From Candidatus Thiothrix anitrata (lineage in GTDB: Bacteria; Pseudomonadota; Gammaproteobacteria; Thiotrichales; Thiotrichaceae): 64,000 nt of DNA. Position 1 is the stretch's first letter; the number at the start of each line of letters is the position of its first letter. Location: contig NZ_CP072800.1 in assembly GCF_017901155.1 (NCBI RefSeq), positions 1 through 64,000 on the forward strand. Direction: 5' to 3'. The position numbers were made by a program, and so were the translations under genes. The notes beneath the pieces were generated by a model. The model did no database searches. It saw only the letters and a program-made list of their open reading frames with translations, and had not been told where the DNA came from. This document shows, one piece after another, positions 53,724 through 62,074 of this stretch.

Positions 53724-54044
53724 TTAGGGGGTACTTTCGGCAAACAGAGTTTCCAAATCACGCTTTCCATGCAGTACCCGCACGATTTCCAGCACCTCAT
53801 CCGTATTCAGGTAAAAAACCAAATATGATGAGTATTTCTTCAATGGGAACAGGCGGATACCTTCAAGTGCAGGCAGACGATACTGACGTTTGACACCGAT
53901 TAATGGATTGCCTGAGAGCAAGGTAAACGCTTGACGTAACTCCATCACAAATTTGCTGGCAGCTTGCGGATTTGTTTCCAGTAAATAGGTGACAATTTCA
54001 TCAATGTCGAGTTCTGCCTGTGGGCGTATCGCCAGATTCAGCAT
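53724..54044 (-). CDS. RelE/ParE-family toxin
   Basis: 106 residues. LAIRPQAELDIDEIVTYLLE, NPLIGVKRQYRLPALEGIRLFPLKKY and VLEIVRVLHGKRDLETLF are typical of ParE toxins, which poison gyrase, rather than ribosome-dependent RelE. Overlaps the antitoxin gene by 7 nt. It sits inside the conflict cassette on the same strand, 21 bp before the Trypco1 gene. Confidence 0.85.
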   Translation of the reverse strand: MLNLAIRPQAELDIDEIVTYLLETNPQAASKFVMELRQAFTLLSGNPLIGVKRQYRLPALEGIRLFPLKKYSSYLVFYLNTDEVLEIVRVLHGKRDLETLFAESTP

Positions 54045-54295
54045 GATTGCTGTTCACCGTGGCTGTTAGCTTTGGCTTCAATCCGTTGCCAGAAAGCATC
54101 ATCAACAGGTTTGGCTGCACCTGATTGCAAACCTTGCAACAGTGCCGCTTCCAACTGCTCTTCCAGATAACGCAGTTTGTCGGCACGGATTAGGGCGCGA
54201 ATGTAATCGCTGGGATTGCTGAAATCAGATCGGGAAGCGCGTTCCTGCACGAAGAGCCTGAGACTGTCCGGCAGGGAGATATTCATGGTTGCCAT
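54038..54295 (-). CDS. ParD-family antitoxin
   Basis: 85 residues. The ribbon-helix-helix MATMNISLPDSLRLFVQERA-type N-terminus binds DNA; the acidic helical C-terminus (YLEEQLEAALLQGLQ) wraps the toxin. Pairs with the ParE gene downstream and probably represses its own promoter, which would lie in or near the MITE at 54386-54539. Confidence 0.86.
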   Translation of the reverse strand: MATMNISLPDSLRLFVQERASRSDFSNPSDYIRALIRADKLRYLEEQLEAALLQGLQSGAAKPVDDAFWQRIEAKANSHGEQQSC

Positions 54296-54673
54296 ACGTT
54301 ATCCTCAACAAAACGACTTTCTTGAATTCTCTAGCGTTTGGCAAAGATTGTCAAATTCATTTGCGCAAGGCAAGCTGCAAATTATGGTTCTTCGGGAATT
54401 CTCGTGGCATTGTATAAAAAGCAGACATATCCGTAGAATTCGACAGAGAGTTTCCAGTGCTAACCGTATAATATATGGATTATTTATTGGCAACCTTACT
54501 GATGAGAAATATTCTCATCACGGGAATTCCCAAAGAGCCCAAATTATTTGACAAGTAATCATGCAACAGTTTTTCGGAAAAATCACGATTTTCAAATCAA
54601 TGAATTACGACTATAAAGTGCTGGCAACCTTACTCCTGATTACTCACAATACTATAAGCGTAATAAAAAACCA
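54296..54673. other. AT-rich intergenic region between parD and the STAND gene
   Basis: 378 bp, no gene. Holds the MITE (54386-54539). The rest is AT-rich like the 3' half of the STAND gene. A 12-bp direct repeat GGCAACCTTACT occurs at 54489 and 54623, possibly by chance. Confidence 0.5.
54386..54539. mobile_element. 154-bp ISL3-type MITE
   Basis: Left end GGTTCTTCGGGAATTCTCGT, right end (complement) GGCTCTTTGGGAATTCCCGT: imperfect inverted repeats, each only about 3 mismatches from the terminal repeat of the ISL3 element at 26802-28177. 8-bp target duplication CAAATTAT at 54378-54385 and 54540-54547. No coding capacity. It contains an inner hairpin GATGAGAA-ATA-TTCTCATC (54501-54519). A non-autonomous element that an ISL3 transposase could move. 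Confidence 0.82.
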
Positions 54674-56245
54674 TCACCTAAAAAGATTGATTATTATCAC
54701 TACATCCACTAAAGACAACACAAAAGCTACAAACAGTAAAGTCATGTACACCCGATTCCACACTGACATATTTTTCACATAGCCCACCAATGATAAAGTT
54801 TCTCCTAACACCTTATCAGTGATTGAGTTGATATTTCTTTTGTTTTTACGAAAAACCAAAGTCAATTTTTCTTTTAAATAAGAATTGAGATTTTCAGCAT
54901 AAAAAAAACACTTAGCAGCTTGATCAGATAATCGCCCATACTTAACCAGAAAATTATTATATGCTTCTTTTAAAAAACCATGACGCTTATCAAAAACAAT
55001 ATAACTCGATACAATATGACTATCAATTTTAGACGCAACCTCAACATATTCGGGAGAAATTCGCCATCTACATTGCCAGTTTCTTATTAAACGAGAATAA
55101 ATGTCATGATGCAATTGATACCAATCAAAACCATCTATATTCGACTTCCTCAATACTTTAAGCTTGTCCAGCTTATCTAGCACAAAGGAAATATTTTTTT
55201 CAGGCATCCTTGTTACTTTTGACAAGCCTTCTGCCGTATACGCAATCTTAAAACCTGAAAGGCCAACAAGAAAGTCAAATGCTCTATACGCAATATATTT
55301 CTCACGCCCTTGAAAATAACCAAACTTGTGCTCTAAATATCTTTCCAAAATACCTTCAGCAGCACCAGCATCAAAATAATCACTAACCTTTACAATATAA
55401 GAATTATTCTTACAAGCACCACTCCATAGATAAGAACAAACTATTTGCAAATAGGACATTTCTATTTTAGAAAAACAAGATAGATCAGGGGATGCCTCAG
55501 ATATAAGTAAAACAGGACTAATCAAAAGATCATTAAGTATAACATCCACCAAACCATCTTCATAATAAAAACCAATTAAAGACATTGGATTAACTACTGC
55601 ATCATAAGCCTGCTTTTTACTTAGAGTATCTAGGCGATAAAAGTTCTCAAACAACAGCGTCGGCAAGCGCGGTTTAAAAGCATTGAGTTCCAGCGCGAAG
55701 TCTTCGCGCATCGACAGCACCAGACTCACGGGCAATTGCGGATTAGTGATGATTGCTGTCAATTGCTCAATGAACGGCTGGAAATTGGCACTCGCCCGTT
55801 GGTAACGGAAAAATTCTTCAAATTGATCAAGGATCAGTACCAACGGATGACGCACAAACAACCCGCAGAACTCCAGCAATTCCTCCAGCGTTTCCCCCGC
55901 CTCATCCGCTGCACCTTCGGGCAACTTACCGCTGCTGTGCAAAGCTTGTAGCACCGCTGCCCGTACACTGCTAACTGGCTCGCTCACCCAGTCGATGTGG
56001 TACACCACCTCCAAATTTTCCCCGGTCGGCGATTTCAAACGCGGGATCACCGCCGCCTGCAACAGCGAACTTTTGCCCACCCCGCTCGCCGCAAACAACA
56101 ACGTCAAGCGATTGGTCAACACCTTGTCGATCAGGACTTCCGCATCCGCATCGCGCCCAAAGAACTTATCCTGCTCATCCTCATGATAAGGCCGTAGACC
56201 GGGATAAGGATCAGAAGAGAGGAGGTTTCTTTCTTCGTTGGTCAT
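54674..56245 (-). CDS. nSTAND1-type ATPase with C-terminal membrane helix
   Basis: 523 residues. Start DPYPGLRPYHEDEQDKFFGR is the nSTAND1 signature; Walker A FAASGVGKSS (Lys58), Walker B LVLILDQFEEFF (Asp140), sensor VSLVLSMREDF. After residue about 200 come winged-helix and helical regions without recognisable repeats, ending in one transmembrane helix (VYMTLLFVAFVLSLVDVVIIINLF). DNA for residues 1-200 is G/C-balanced like the chromosome, whereas the rest is strongly AT-rich: a chimeric gene. Predicted nucleotide-dependent switch anchored at the inner membrane. ATGA overlap with the SIR2-like gene upstream. Confidence 0.82.
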   Translation of the reverse strand: MTNEERNLLSSDPYPGLRPYHEDEQDKFFGRDADAEVLIDKVLTNRLTLLFAASGVGKSSLLQAAVIPRLKSPTGENLEVVYHIDWVSEPVSSVRAAVLQALHSSGKLPEGAADEAGETLEELLEFCGLFVRHPLVLILDQFEEFFRYQRASANFQPFIEQLTAIITNPQLPVSLVLSMREDFALELNAFKPRLPTLLFENFYRLDTLSKKQAYDAVVNPMSLIGFYYEDGLVDVILNDLLISPVLLISEASPDLSCFSKIEMSYLQIVCSYLWSGACKNNSYIVKVSDYFDAGAAEGILERYLEHKFGYFQGREKYIAYRAFDFLVGLSGFKIAYTAEGLSKVTRMPEKNISFVLDKLDKLKVLRKSNIDGFDWYQLHHDIYSRLIRNWQCRWRISPEYVEVASKIDSHIVSSYIVFDKRHGFLKEAYNNFLVKYGRLSDQAAKCFFYAENLNSYLKEKLTLVFRKNKRNINSITDKVLGETLSLVGYVKNMSVWNRVYMTLLFVAFVLSLVDVVIIINLFR

Positions 56246-57720
56246 ACTGTTACCCCCTCCAAATAAGCATCCAACTCACGGAAATCAAAATGGTATTGTT
56301 TGACATTGCGGTAATCCCAAAACGCATTTTCCAGTAGATTGGGTTTTTCGCCGCCCTGCGGCGCATTGCCAACCACATAGCACGGCTCTTGCGCATTGCG
56401 ACGCTTTTCCAGCAAAGCACTAACCAATAAGCGGTCTTCCCACTTTTTTGGACGATAGCCAATGAATAAAAAGCCTCGGTTGCGGAATTGCCGCGCCAGA
56501 TAATCGGGGATAATACGGTCAGCGTAACGTGCAAAACTGAAGTAATTGCTTTCCGAAAGCGTCATAGCATCACGACGCAATAGGCTTTCAGCCGCATCAT
56601 GGCAATCGCTGATTTCACACGTCCCACGAATTTTGTAGATGATCGAATAGCCACTTTCCAGCAAACGTAATCGTGAAAGTGCTTCTCCCGGGTAAACCTG
56701 TGACGGTTTGCTGTGATCGGAATAGCTCACCACCACATGCCCAATGTCGTAATCTTCACTACGATTGATAATGGATGCCAGTTCCACAAAGCGTTTGCCC
56801 GCCGCTTGGAAGGTACTTTCCAGCAAGTTATCGTAACCCGATGAAATCAGGATTAGCGGTACATTGATCTTGGCGAGTGCCTGATACAAATTGATGACAC
56901 GCGCTGCATCCGGCAATGACTCGCGTAAGTTATCGAGTAACGAAGCCACCCCTAAGTCTGAGCGTAATTGGTAATATTCGGCAATCGAGGACAACGTGCC
57001 ATCAAAATCCGTATAACCAATTTGTTTGGCGAGTTTCCCAACCAGTGTGCGTTCTTCATGCGGCTCGTCGCAGTAAGCTGAAACCACATCTGAGCCAAGA
57101 AACAACACTACTTCACCTTTTTGTACGCGCTTTGCCAAGGCTTCGATATTGACCCCATGCCCACTGTTCGTGTCTGGTTTCATCACCGCATACCAGTCCA
57201 TAAAATCGCTGGCATCCAGTTCGCCCTCCAAAAAAGCTTCAGTTTGTTCTAACATCGCACTGTATTCGGGGCTACCGTCTGGCTGCTTCAAGGTTTCGGC
57301 GAGTTCCTTGAAAATGGGCTTGATGTCTTTCATCCGAAACGCCAACCGCTTAACTACATCCACTGCTTTGGTTTGATTGGCATGAAGGTTTTCGAGCGCG
57401 GCAACTTCTTGTTCGGCGATGGGATTACCGGGGTAGATGTATTGGATTTGTTGCCAACAGGCCAGTGCTTTCAAGTACGCGCCATTACGTTTGAGTTGAG
57501 CAGCCTCAGTAATCAAACTGCTTTGTTGCAGCGTCAGCGATTCAGTTTCGACCCGATACACTGCCGCTTGTGTATCAGCAATACCTTTCTCAATGCGCAT
57601 TTGTTCTTCCACGCGCGTTTCAAGATCGTATTGCTGATGCAGTCGAGCAAGCTTTTCCGCTAACATTACTTGGCGGGTTTGAAGGTCTCGCAATTTTTGT
57701 TGGTGCAGATCATCGGGCAT
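56242..57720 (-). CDS. SIR2-like domain protein with N-terminal coiled-coil adaptor
   Basis: 492 residues from ATG 57720 (AAAGG 7 nt upstream); a 20-codon extension to 57780 is unlikely. N-terminal coiled coil (about 10-55) with QYDLETRVEEQMRIEKGIAD, then a TPR-like helical pair (LKRNGAYLKALACWQQIQYI), then a SIR2_2-type Rossmann domain from about residue 208 (VVLFLGSDVVSAY). The usual TTNYD motif reads SSGYDNLLE, and the usual K-x-HG reads YKIRGT, so catalytic Asn and His both appear replaced. It may bind NAD or ADP-ribose rather than cleave it. First gene of the cassette. Confidence 0.78.
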   Translation of the reverse strand: MPDDLHQQKLRDLQTRQVMLAEKLARLHQQYDLETRVEEQMRIEKGIADTQAAVYRVETESLTLQQSSLITEAAQLKRNGAYLKALACWQQIQYIYPGNPIAEQEVAALENLHANQTKAVDVVKRLAFRMKDIKPIFKELAETLKQPDGSPEYSAMLEQTEAFLEGELDASDFMDWYAVMKPDTNSGHGVNIEALAKRVQKGEVVLFLGSDVVSAYCDEPHEERTLVGKLAKQIGYTDFDGTLSSIAEYYQLRSDLGVASLLDNLRESLPDAARVINLYQALAKINVPLILISSGYDNLLESTFQAAGKRFVELASIINRSEDYDIGHVVVSYSDHSKPSQVYPGEALSRLRLLESGYSIIYKIRGTCEISDCHDAAESLLRRDAMTLSESNYFSFARYADRIIPDYLARQFRNRGFLFIGYRPKKWEDRLLVSALLEKRRNAQEPCYVVGNAPQGGEKPNLLENAFWDYRNVKQYHFDFRELDAYLEGVTV

Positions 57721-57835
57721 GGGCAAGCCTTTGGGGTCGGAATGTGCATTTCTTTTATACCAATTCGGGCAGGGCTGCAAACCTTTCTTAGATGATTTTC
57801 AGGACTACGTTATGCCCGCACACCAAGGCATCCCC

Positions 57836-59269
57836 TCACAACAACGGAGCCAGAATCCGTGCAGAGTTTTCCGCTAAACGCTGCCATTGACTGAGCGTTG
57901 CGCGTTCCACGACCGTCACTTCGCTAGCCATTGCGCACAAGCTCACGAAATCGTCTTCTAAACGGCTGGCAACTGTTTCGCCGTAAAAAAACAAATTGCC
58001 CTCAAAGTTCAGCCGGAAACTACGCTGATCCATATTCGCCGAACCCACCGTGGCAAATACCCCATCGACCATGACCGCCTTAGCGTGCGGCATGGCACTG
58101 TGCAATTCAAAGATGCGCACGCCCGCTGCTAACAAATCATCAATAAACGAACGCCCCGCGTACAACACCAAAGGGTGATCTGAACGTCCGGGCAGTAACA
58201 AACGCACGTCTACCCCGCGTAATGCCGCCGTTTGCAGGGTCAATAACAAAGCACGATCCGGCACGAAATACGGCGTTTCAATCCAAATACGCTGCACCGC
58301 CAGATTCATTGCTGCAAACAAGACCGTGTAAATGGTTTGCCACCGCGCATCCGCTGGGCCGCTTGCCAAAAATTGCGCATGAATATCACCGCGCTCGGCG
58401 ATCACTGGAAAATAACGGACACTAACCAAATTACGCCCGGTCGCATGAAACCAATCCTGACAGAACACTTCTTGCAGGCTATTCACCACCGCGCCTTCGA
58501 TGCTGACGTGCAAATCCCGCCAAGGCTCACCACGCCCTGCGTACACATCGCCCACATTCATCCCGCCGGTAAACCCCAAATAACCATCAACCACCACCAC
58601 TTTACGGTGATTACGGTTATTCAGGTTCAAACGTTGGCTCAAAATATTCACCTTCAGAAAACGCTCAACACGCCCACCCGCCGCCACCAAGGGCGCGAAA
58701 AACGCCGAATTGGCCTGTCGTGAACCCACGTCATCCAACAATAAGCGTACCTTTACCCCACGCCGCGCTGCACGCACCAATGCATCACGCAAGTGCGTCC
58801 CAGTGAAATCCGCTTCCCAAATGTAATACAACAAATGAATATGGTGTTGCGCCGCATCGAAACTGCGCTCCAACGCCGCGAATACCTGCGCCCCATCACG
58901 CATAACCTCCACTGCATTGCCGGACACCGGGCCGGTGTCGTCGAGTTTTGCCACCAGTGTTAGCAGTGACGGGTCAAGCCCCGCAATCGGCAACGCCACC
59001 ACACTACGCGGTTGCAAGCGGTCTAAATCCTGTGCGAGCTTTTCCTCAACCTTACGACGTTTACGACGGCGCAAATACAGCGGCGTGGTGCCAAACAACC
59101 AAAACAACAACAAACCAATGAAAGGCAACAACACGATCACCAGCACCCACGCCAGCGTTGCCCCCGACTCGCGGCGTTGCGCTATCACCGTCGGAATCAA
59201 AATCGCAATAATCAAGATGTCGAGCAGCAATATCCCGCTGTTAAACCACCCATTCCAGAACGTACTCAT
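57836..59269 (-). CDS. cls: Cardiolipin synthase (phospholipase D family)
   Basis: 477 residues. Two N-terminal transmembrane helices (LLLDILIIAILIPTVIA; LAWVLVIVLLPFIGLLLFWLF), then two HKD motifs, NHRKVVVVDGYLGFTGG and PHAKAVMVDGVFATVGSAN. Condenses phosphatidylglycerol to cardiolipin in the inner membrane. 4-nt overlap with the MFS gene upstream. Confidence 0.93.
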   Translation of the reverse strand: MSTFWNGWFNSGILLLDILIIAILIPTVIAQRRESGATLAWVLVIVLLPFIGLLLFWLFGTTPLYLRRRKRRKVEEKLAQDLDRLQPRSVVALPIAGLDPSLLTLVAKLDDTGPVSGNAVEVMRDGAQVFAALERSFDAAQHHIHLLYYIWEADFTGTHLRDALVRAARRGVKVRLLLDDVGSRQANSAFFAPLVAAGGRVERFLKVNILSQRLNLNNRNHRKVVVVDGYLGFTGGMNVGDVYAGRGEPWRDLHVSIEGAVVNSLQEVFCQDWFHATGRNLVSVRYFPVIAERGDIHAQFLASGPADARWQTIYTVLFAAMNLAVQRIWIETPYFVPDRALLLTLQTAALRGVDVRLLLPGRSDHPLVLYAGRSFIDDLLAAGVRIFELHSAMPHAKAVMVDGVFATVGSANMDQRSFRLNFEGNLFFYGETVASRLEDDFVSLCAMASEVTVVERATLSQWQRLAENSARILAPLL

Positions 59270-60537
59270 GGTTTAGCACTGGAGCCTTGCGGTACTTTCC
59301 ATAACAGCCAAGCACCGATACCAAACAACAACAATACCGCCAGCAAACCCAGACGCGGGGAACCCGTTAAAACCCCGACCCAGCCCACCAACAACGGCCC
59401 CAACACCGCCGCAAATTTACCCAGCATATTGTAAAACCCGAAAAATTCCGCTGCCTGATCCTGTGGAATCAAACTCGCATAGAACGAGCGACTTAAGGCT
59501 TGCACCCCGCCCTGCACCAGCCCCACGCTCAATGCCAGTAGGTAAAACTCTGACACCGAATCCATCCGTGTTGCCATAGCGGTGATCACCACATAGCCTG
59601 CCAGCCCTAACAAAATACCGCGCTTGGCTCCCCAGCGATTACCCAGCCAGCCAAACACCAAGGCCGCTGGAAACGCGATAAATTGCGTCATCAGTAATGC
59701 CGTAATCAAATTCTCATTAGCAAATCCCAAAGACTTACCGTAATCAACCGCCATTAAAATGACCGTATCCACCCCGTCGATATAAAACCAATACGCCAAC
59801 AAAAACAACCACACCACTCGCAACTGGCGGATATGGCGAAACGTTTCCAACAATTGCTTACCTGAAATCCGCAGCAACGGCACCAACGGCGGACGCACAG
59901 CTTGCGCAGACGCACGTTCGCGCACCCAACGCCACAGCGGGATGGAAAACACCGCCCACCACAACGCCGTTACCCCGAATGCCCAGCGCACCGCTTGACT
60001 TGCATCGGTTAACCCAAACCACACGGGGTTTAATGTCAGCAACACACACAAACCAAACAATAAACCACCACCCAGATACCCCAGGGCGTAACCCAAGGCC
60101 GACACTCGGTTGAATTGACGCTCCTCAGCGACATCCACCAACAAGGCATCGTAGAAAATATTCGCCCCCAAGAACCCGACCACTGCCAGCACAAAGCCAA
60201 ACATCGCCCATTGCCACTGGCTTTCCCCCACTGCGGTTAACCCTAAAGTAGCGCAAACCCCTAGCGTCACAAAACCTGCCATCATCGGTTTTTTCAGGCC
60301 GCCTTGATCCGCCACTGTACCTAAAAACGGTGCGAGCAGCATGATCGACACACTCGCCAACGCATTTGCCGTGCCCAGATGCAGGGTGATTTCCTCAGAT
60401 GGCAACCCTTTAGCCCAGTATTCGCGAAAAAAAATGGGGAAAAACACCACCATGACGGTCGTGATAAAGGCGGAATTCGCCCAGTCGTAGAATGCCCACG
60501 CCCAAACGGCGCGGGTTGATGATTGAGTGGTCGTCAT
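59266..60537 (-). CDS. MFS transporter of the UMF1 (Atg22-like) family
   Basis: 423 residues, about 12 transmembrane helices. WAFYDWANSAFITTVMVVFFP at the start and FLGANIFYDALLVDVAEE are the UMF1 signature. Substrate unknown. Overlaps cls by 4 nt, suggesting a shared transcript. Confidence 0.86.
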   Translation of the reverse strand: MTTTQSSTRAVWAWAFYDWANSAFITTVMVVFFPIFFREYWAKGLPSEEITLHLGTANALASVSIMLLAPFLGTVADQGGLKKPMMAGFVTLGVCATLGLTAVGESQWQWAMFGFVLAVVGFLGANIFYDALLVDVAEERQFNRVSALGYALGYLGGGLLFGLCVLLTLNPVWFGLTDASQAVRWAFGVTALWWAVFSIPLWRWVRERASAQAVRPPLVPLLRISGKQLLETFRHIRQLRVVWLFLLAYWFYIDGVDTVILMAVDYGKSLGFANENLITALLMTQFIAFPAALVFGWLGNRWGAKRGILLGLAGYVVITAMATRMDSVSEFYLLALSVGLVQGGVQALSRSFYASLIPQDQAAEFFGFYNMLGKFAAVLGPLLVGWVGVLTGSPRLGLLAVLLLFGIGAWLLWKVPQGSSAKP

Positions 60538-60602
60538 GGCGGTGCGTTCCTATAGCGTGTCCACGAAAGACCCACATCATAACGCAAAACACCCTGAAAT
60601 AT

Positions 60603-61184
60603 TTACGCTGCCTGAGCTGTCGTTGTCGTTTGCGCTAAATCGAGCGCGTGCACTAATTGGGGGATTTGTGACAGTGCTGGCGCACCATCCATCAATAACG
60701 CAATAGGCATGACTTCAAAGATTTCTTCGGGGGTCGCGCCGTATTCCATCGCAGCATGGGTGTGCATTTCGATTAAACGCGCCTCTTGCTTGACGATAGC
60801 AATTCCCAAACCAACCAACTCACGGCAACGGCGGTCAATACAGCCTTTACTCAGGGAAAATTCGCGCCATGAATCCGCCCATGCCTGCCACAATTCAGCT
60901 TGGCGATGTTCTGGGCTAGCTTGGGTATACAAGGCGACTTTACGCACTTGAAGCATTTCAGTTTCGGTTGCGCCTAAACGAATAGCCGCTTCCGTATGAA
61001 TTTCGATACAACGGTGGCAACCTTTAGCAAGCGCAATACCTAATGTAATCAACTCTTTATGTTTACGATCAAGTAAGCCTTTTTTGGTGCTCTCTTGAGA
61101 CAGCTCACCAATAATTTCTAGGAATTCCCCTAAGCCGTAAGTCCGTGCTTTTTTTAAGGAATCCATAAAGCTAGGTTCTAACAT
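60603..61184 (-). CDS. Tandem carboxymuconolactone decarboxylase/AhpD-like protein
   Basis: 193 residues from ATG 61184 (GGAGAACCAC upstream). Two AhpD-like halves: the first has the redox pair in LAKGCHRCIEIHTEAA; the second, VKQEARLIEMHTHAAMEYG, keeps the His but has lost both Cys. Probable peroxidase-like or thiol-disulfide protein; the physiological substrate is unknown. It follows the phasin gene on the same strand, separated by a terminator. Confidence 0.8.
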   Translation of the reverse strand: MLEPSFMDSLKKARTYGLGEFLEIIGELSQESTKKGLLDRKHKELITLGIALAKGCHRCIEIHTEAAIRLGATETEMLQVRKVALYTQASPEHRQAELWQAWADSWREFSLSKGCIDRRCRELVGLGIAIVKQEARLIEMHTHAAMEYGATPEEIFEVMPIALLMDGAPALSQIPQLVHALDLAQTTTTAQAA

Positions 61185-61206
61185 GTGGTTCTCCGTGTTA
61201 TGGCAG

Positions 61207-61234
61207 AAAAAAATTGCCCGCAAAAAGCGGGCAA
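61207..61234 (-). terminator. Intrinsic terminator of the phasin gene
   Basis: On the minus strand TTGCCCGC, loop TTTTT, GCGGGCAA followed by seven T. Lies 71 bp after the phasin stop and 23 bp before the AhpD-like ATG. Confidence 0.85.
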
Positions 61235-61304
61235 AGAAAAAGTAGCTGGATTGGGCTAGAGAGGAGGAGGAGAGGATTACGCCCCCAACCCAGCTATTTG
61301 AAAA

Positions 61305-61808
61305 TTAAGCAGCTTTAGCTTTTGCAGCCGCTTTTTTAGTAGCTTCAACAGTCTTTTCAACTGTTTCTTTAGTCAATTCAACAACCTCAGCAGATGCTTT
61401 TTCAACAGCTTCAGTCGTTTTTTCTACCGCTTCAGTTGCTGCTTTCTTGCCAGCTTCTACAGCTTGCTCAGCACCTGCTTGAGTGTATTTTGCCGCTTCT
61501 TCCATGATAGCAGTCAGTTCGTCACGAACTGAAGTCAGCATTTCAGTTGCTTCACGCATATTAGCGACCCATTTTTCACCACAAGTGCGAGTAACATCTT
61601 GTTGCAGTGCATTTAATTCGCCCAAGTCTTTAACTTTGGTAGCAGCTTCAGCGTTTTTAGTGCCCATTTCAACACAAGACTTAACCAGGTCAGCTTGCTT
61701 GGTAGCCAGTGTTTCAAAAGTCTTCATGTTCAGTTCGCCAATTTTCTTGGCAGAAGCCATAGCGCTGTCACTGAATTGTTTTACGATGTTCATCATTTCG
61801 TTTTGCAT
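61305..61808 (-). CDS. Phasin family protein
   Basis: 167 residues from ATG 61808, with AGGAG 8 nt upstream; the longer frame to 61928 is not family-like. Phasin_2-type helix-rich protein (MNIVKQFSDSAMASAKKIGE, LATKQADLVKSCVEMGTKN) with an Ala/Lys-rich C-terminal tail (VEATKKAAAKAKAA) that can bind DNA or PHA synthase. It coats polyhydroxyalkanoate granules. No PHA synthase is in the window. Confidence 0.88.
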   Translation of the reverse strand: MQNEMMNIVKQFSDSAMASAKKIGELNMKTFETLATKQADLVKSCVEMGTKNAEAATKVKDLGELNALQQDVTRTCGEKWVANMREATEMLTSVRDELTAIMEEAAKYTQAGAEQAVEAGKKAATEAVEKTTEAVEKASAEVVELTKETVEKTVEATKKAAAKAKAA

Positions 61809-62074
61809 GTCATGTCTCCTAGAGTGTCTATTTCGGTTGAATCTGTTAATGCGTTTCTGCATTTGATGCAGTGCACAATATCGCTTTCCCGAAAGGCTGT
61901 CAATGACTTTTTTGCTGCATTGCAACAAAAAGACTATGTTTCATGATTTCGTCATGTTTCTCTGTTTTTTCGGCTGCTTTGTCGCCAGTCGTACTATCAG
62001 GCATAATGCCACGCTACTTTTTGCATGTTTATTGCATGTATTTGTGCATTAACTATCCGGGGAAACCACGCACC

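Noticed and set aside
52589-57720. Reading the cassette as a known Thoeris or Avs system
   Set aside because: Thoeris needs TIR (ThsB) with SIR2-SLOG (ThsA); Avs needs long repeat-sensor STANDs with fused effectors. Neither layout is present here.
61242-61296. Long imperfect stem TAGCTGG ... CCAGCTA downstream of the phasin gene
   Set aside because: The loop is about 35 nt and purine-rich; the compact hairpin at 61214-61234 with seven T explains termination better.
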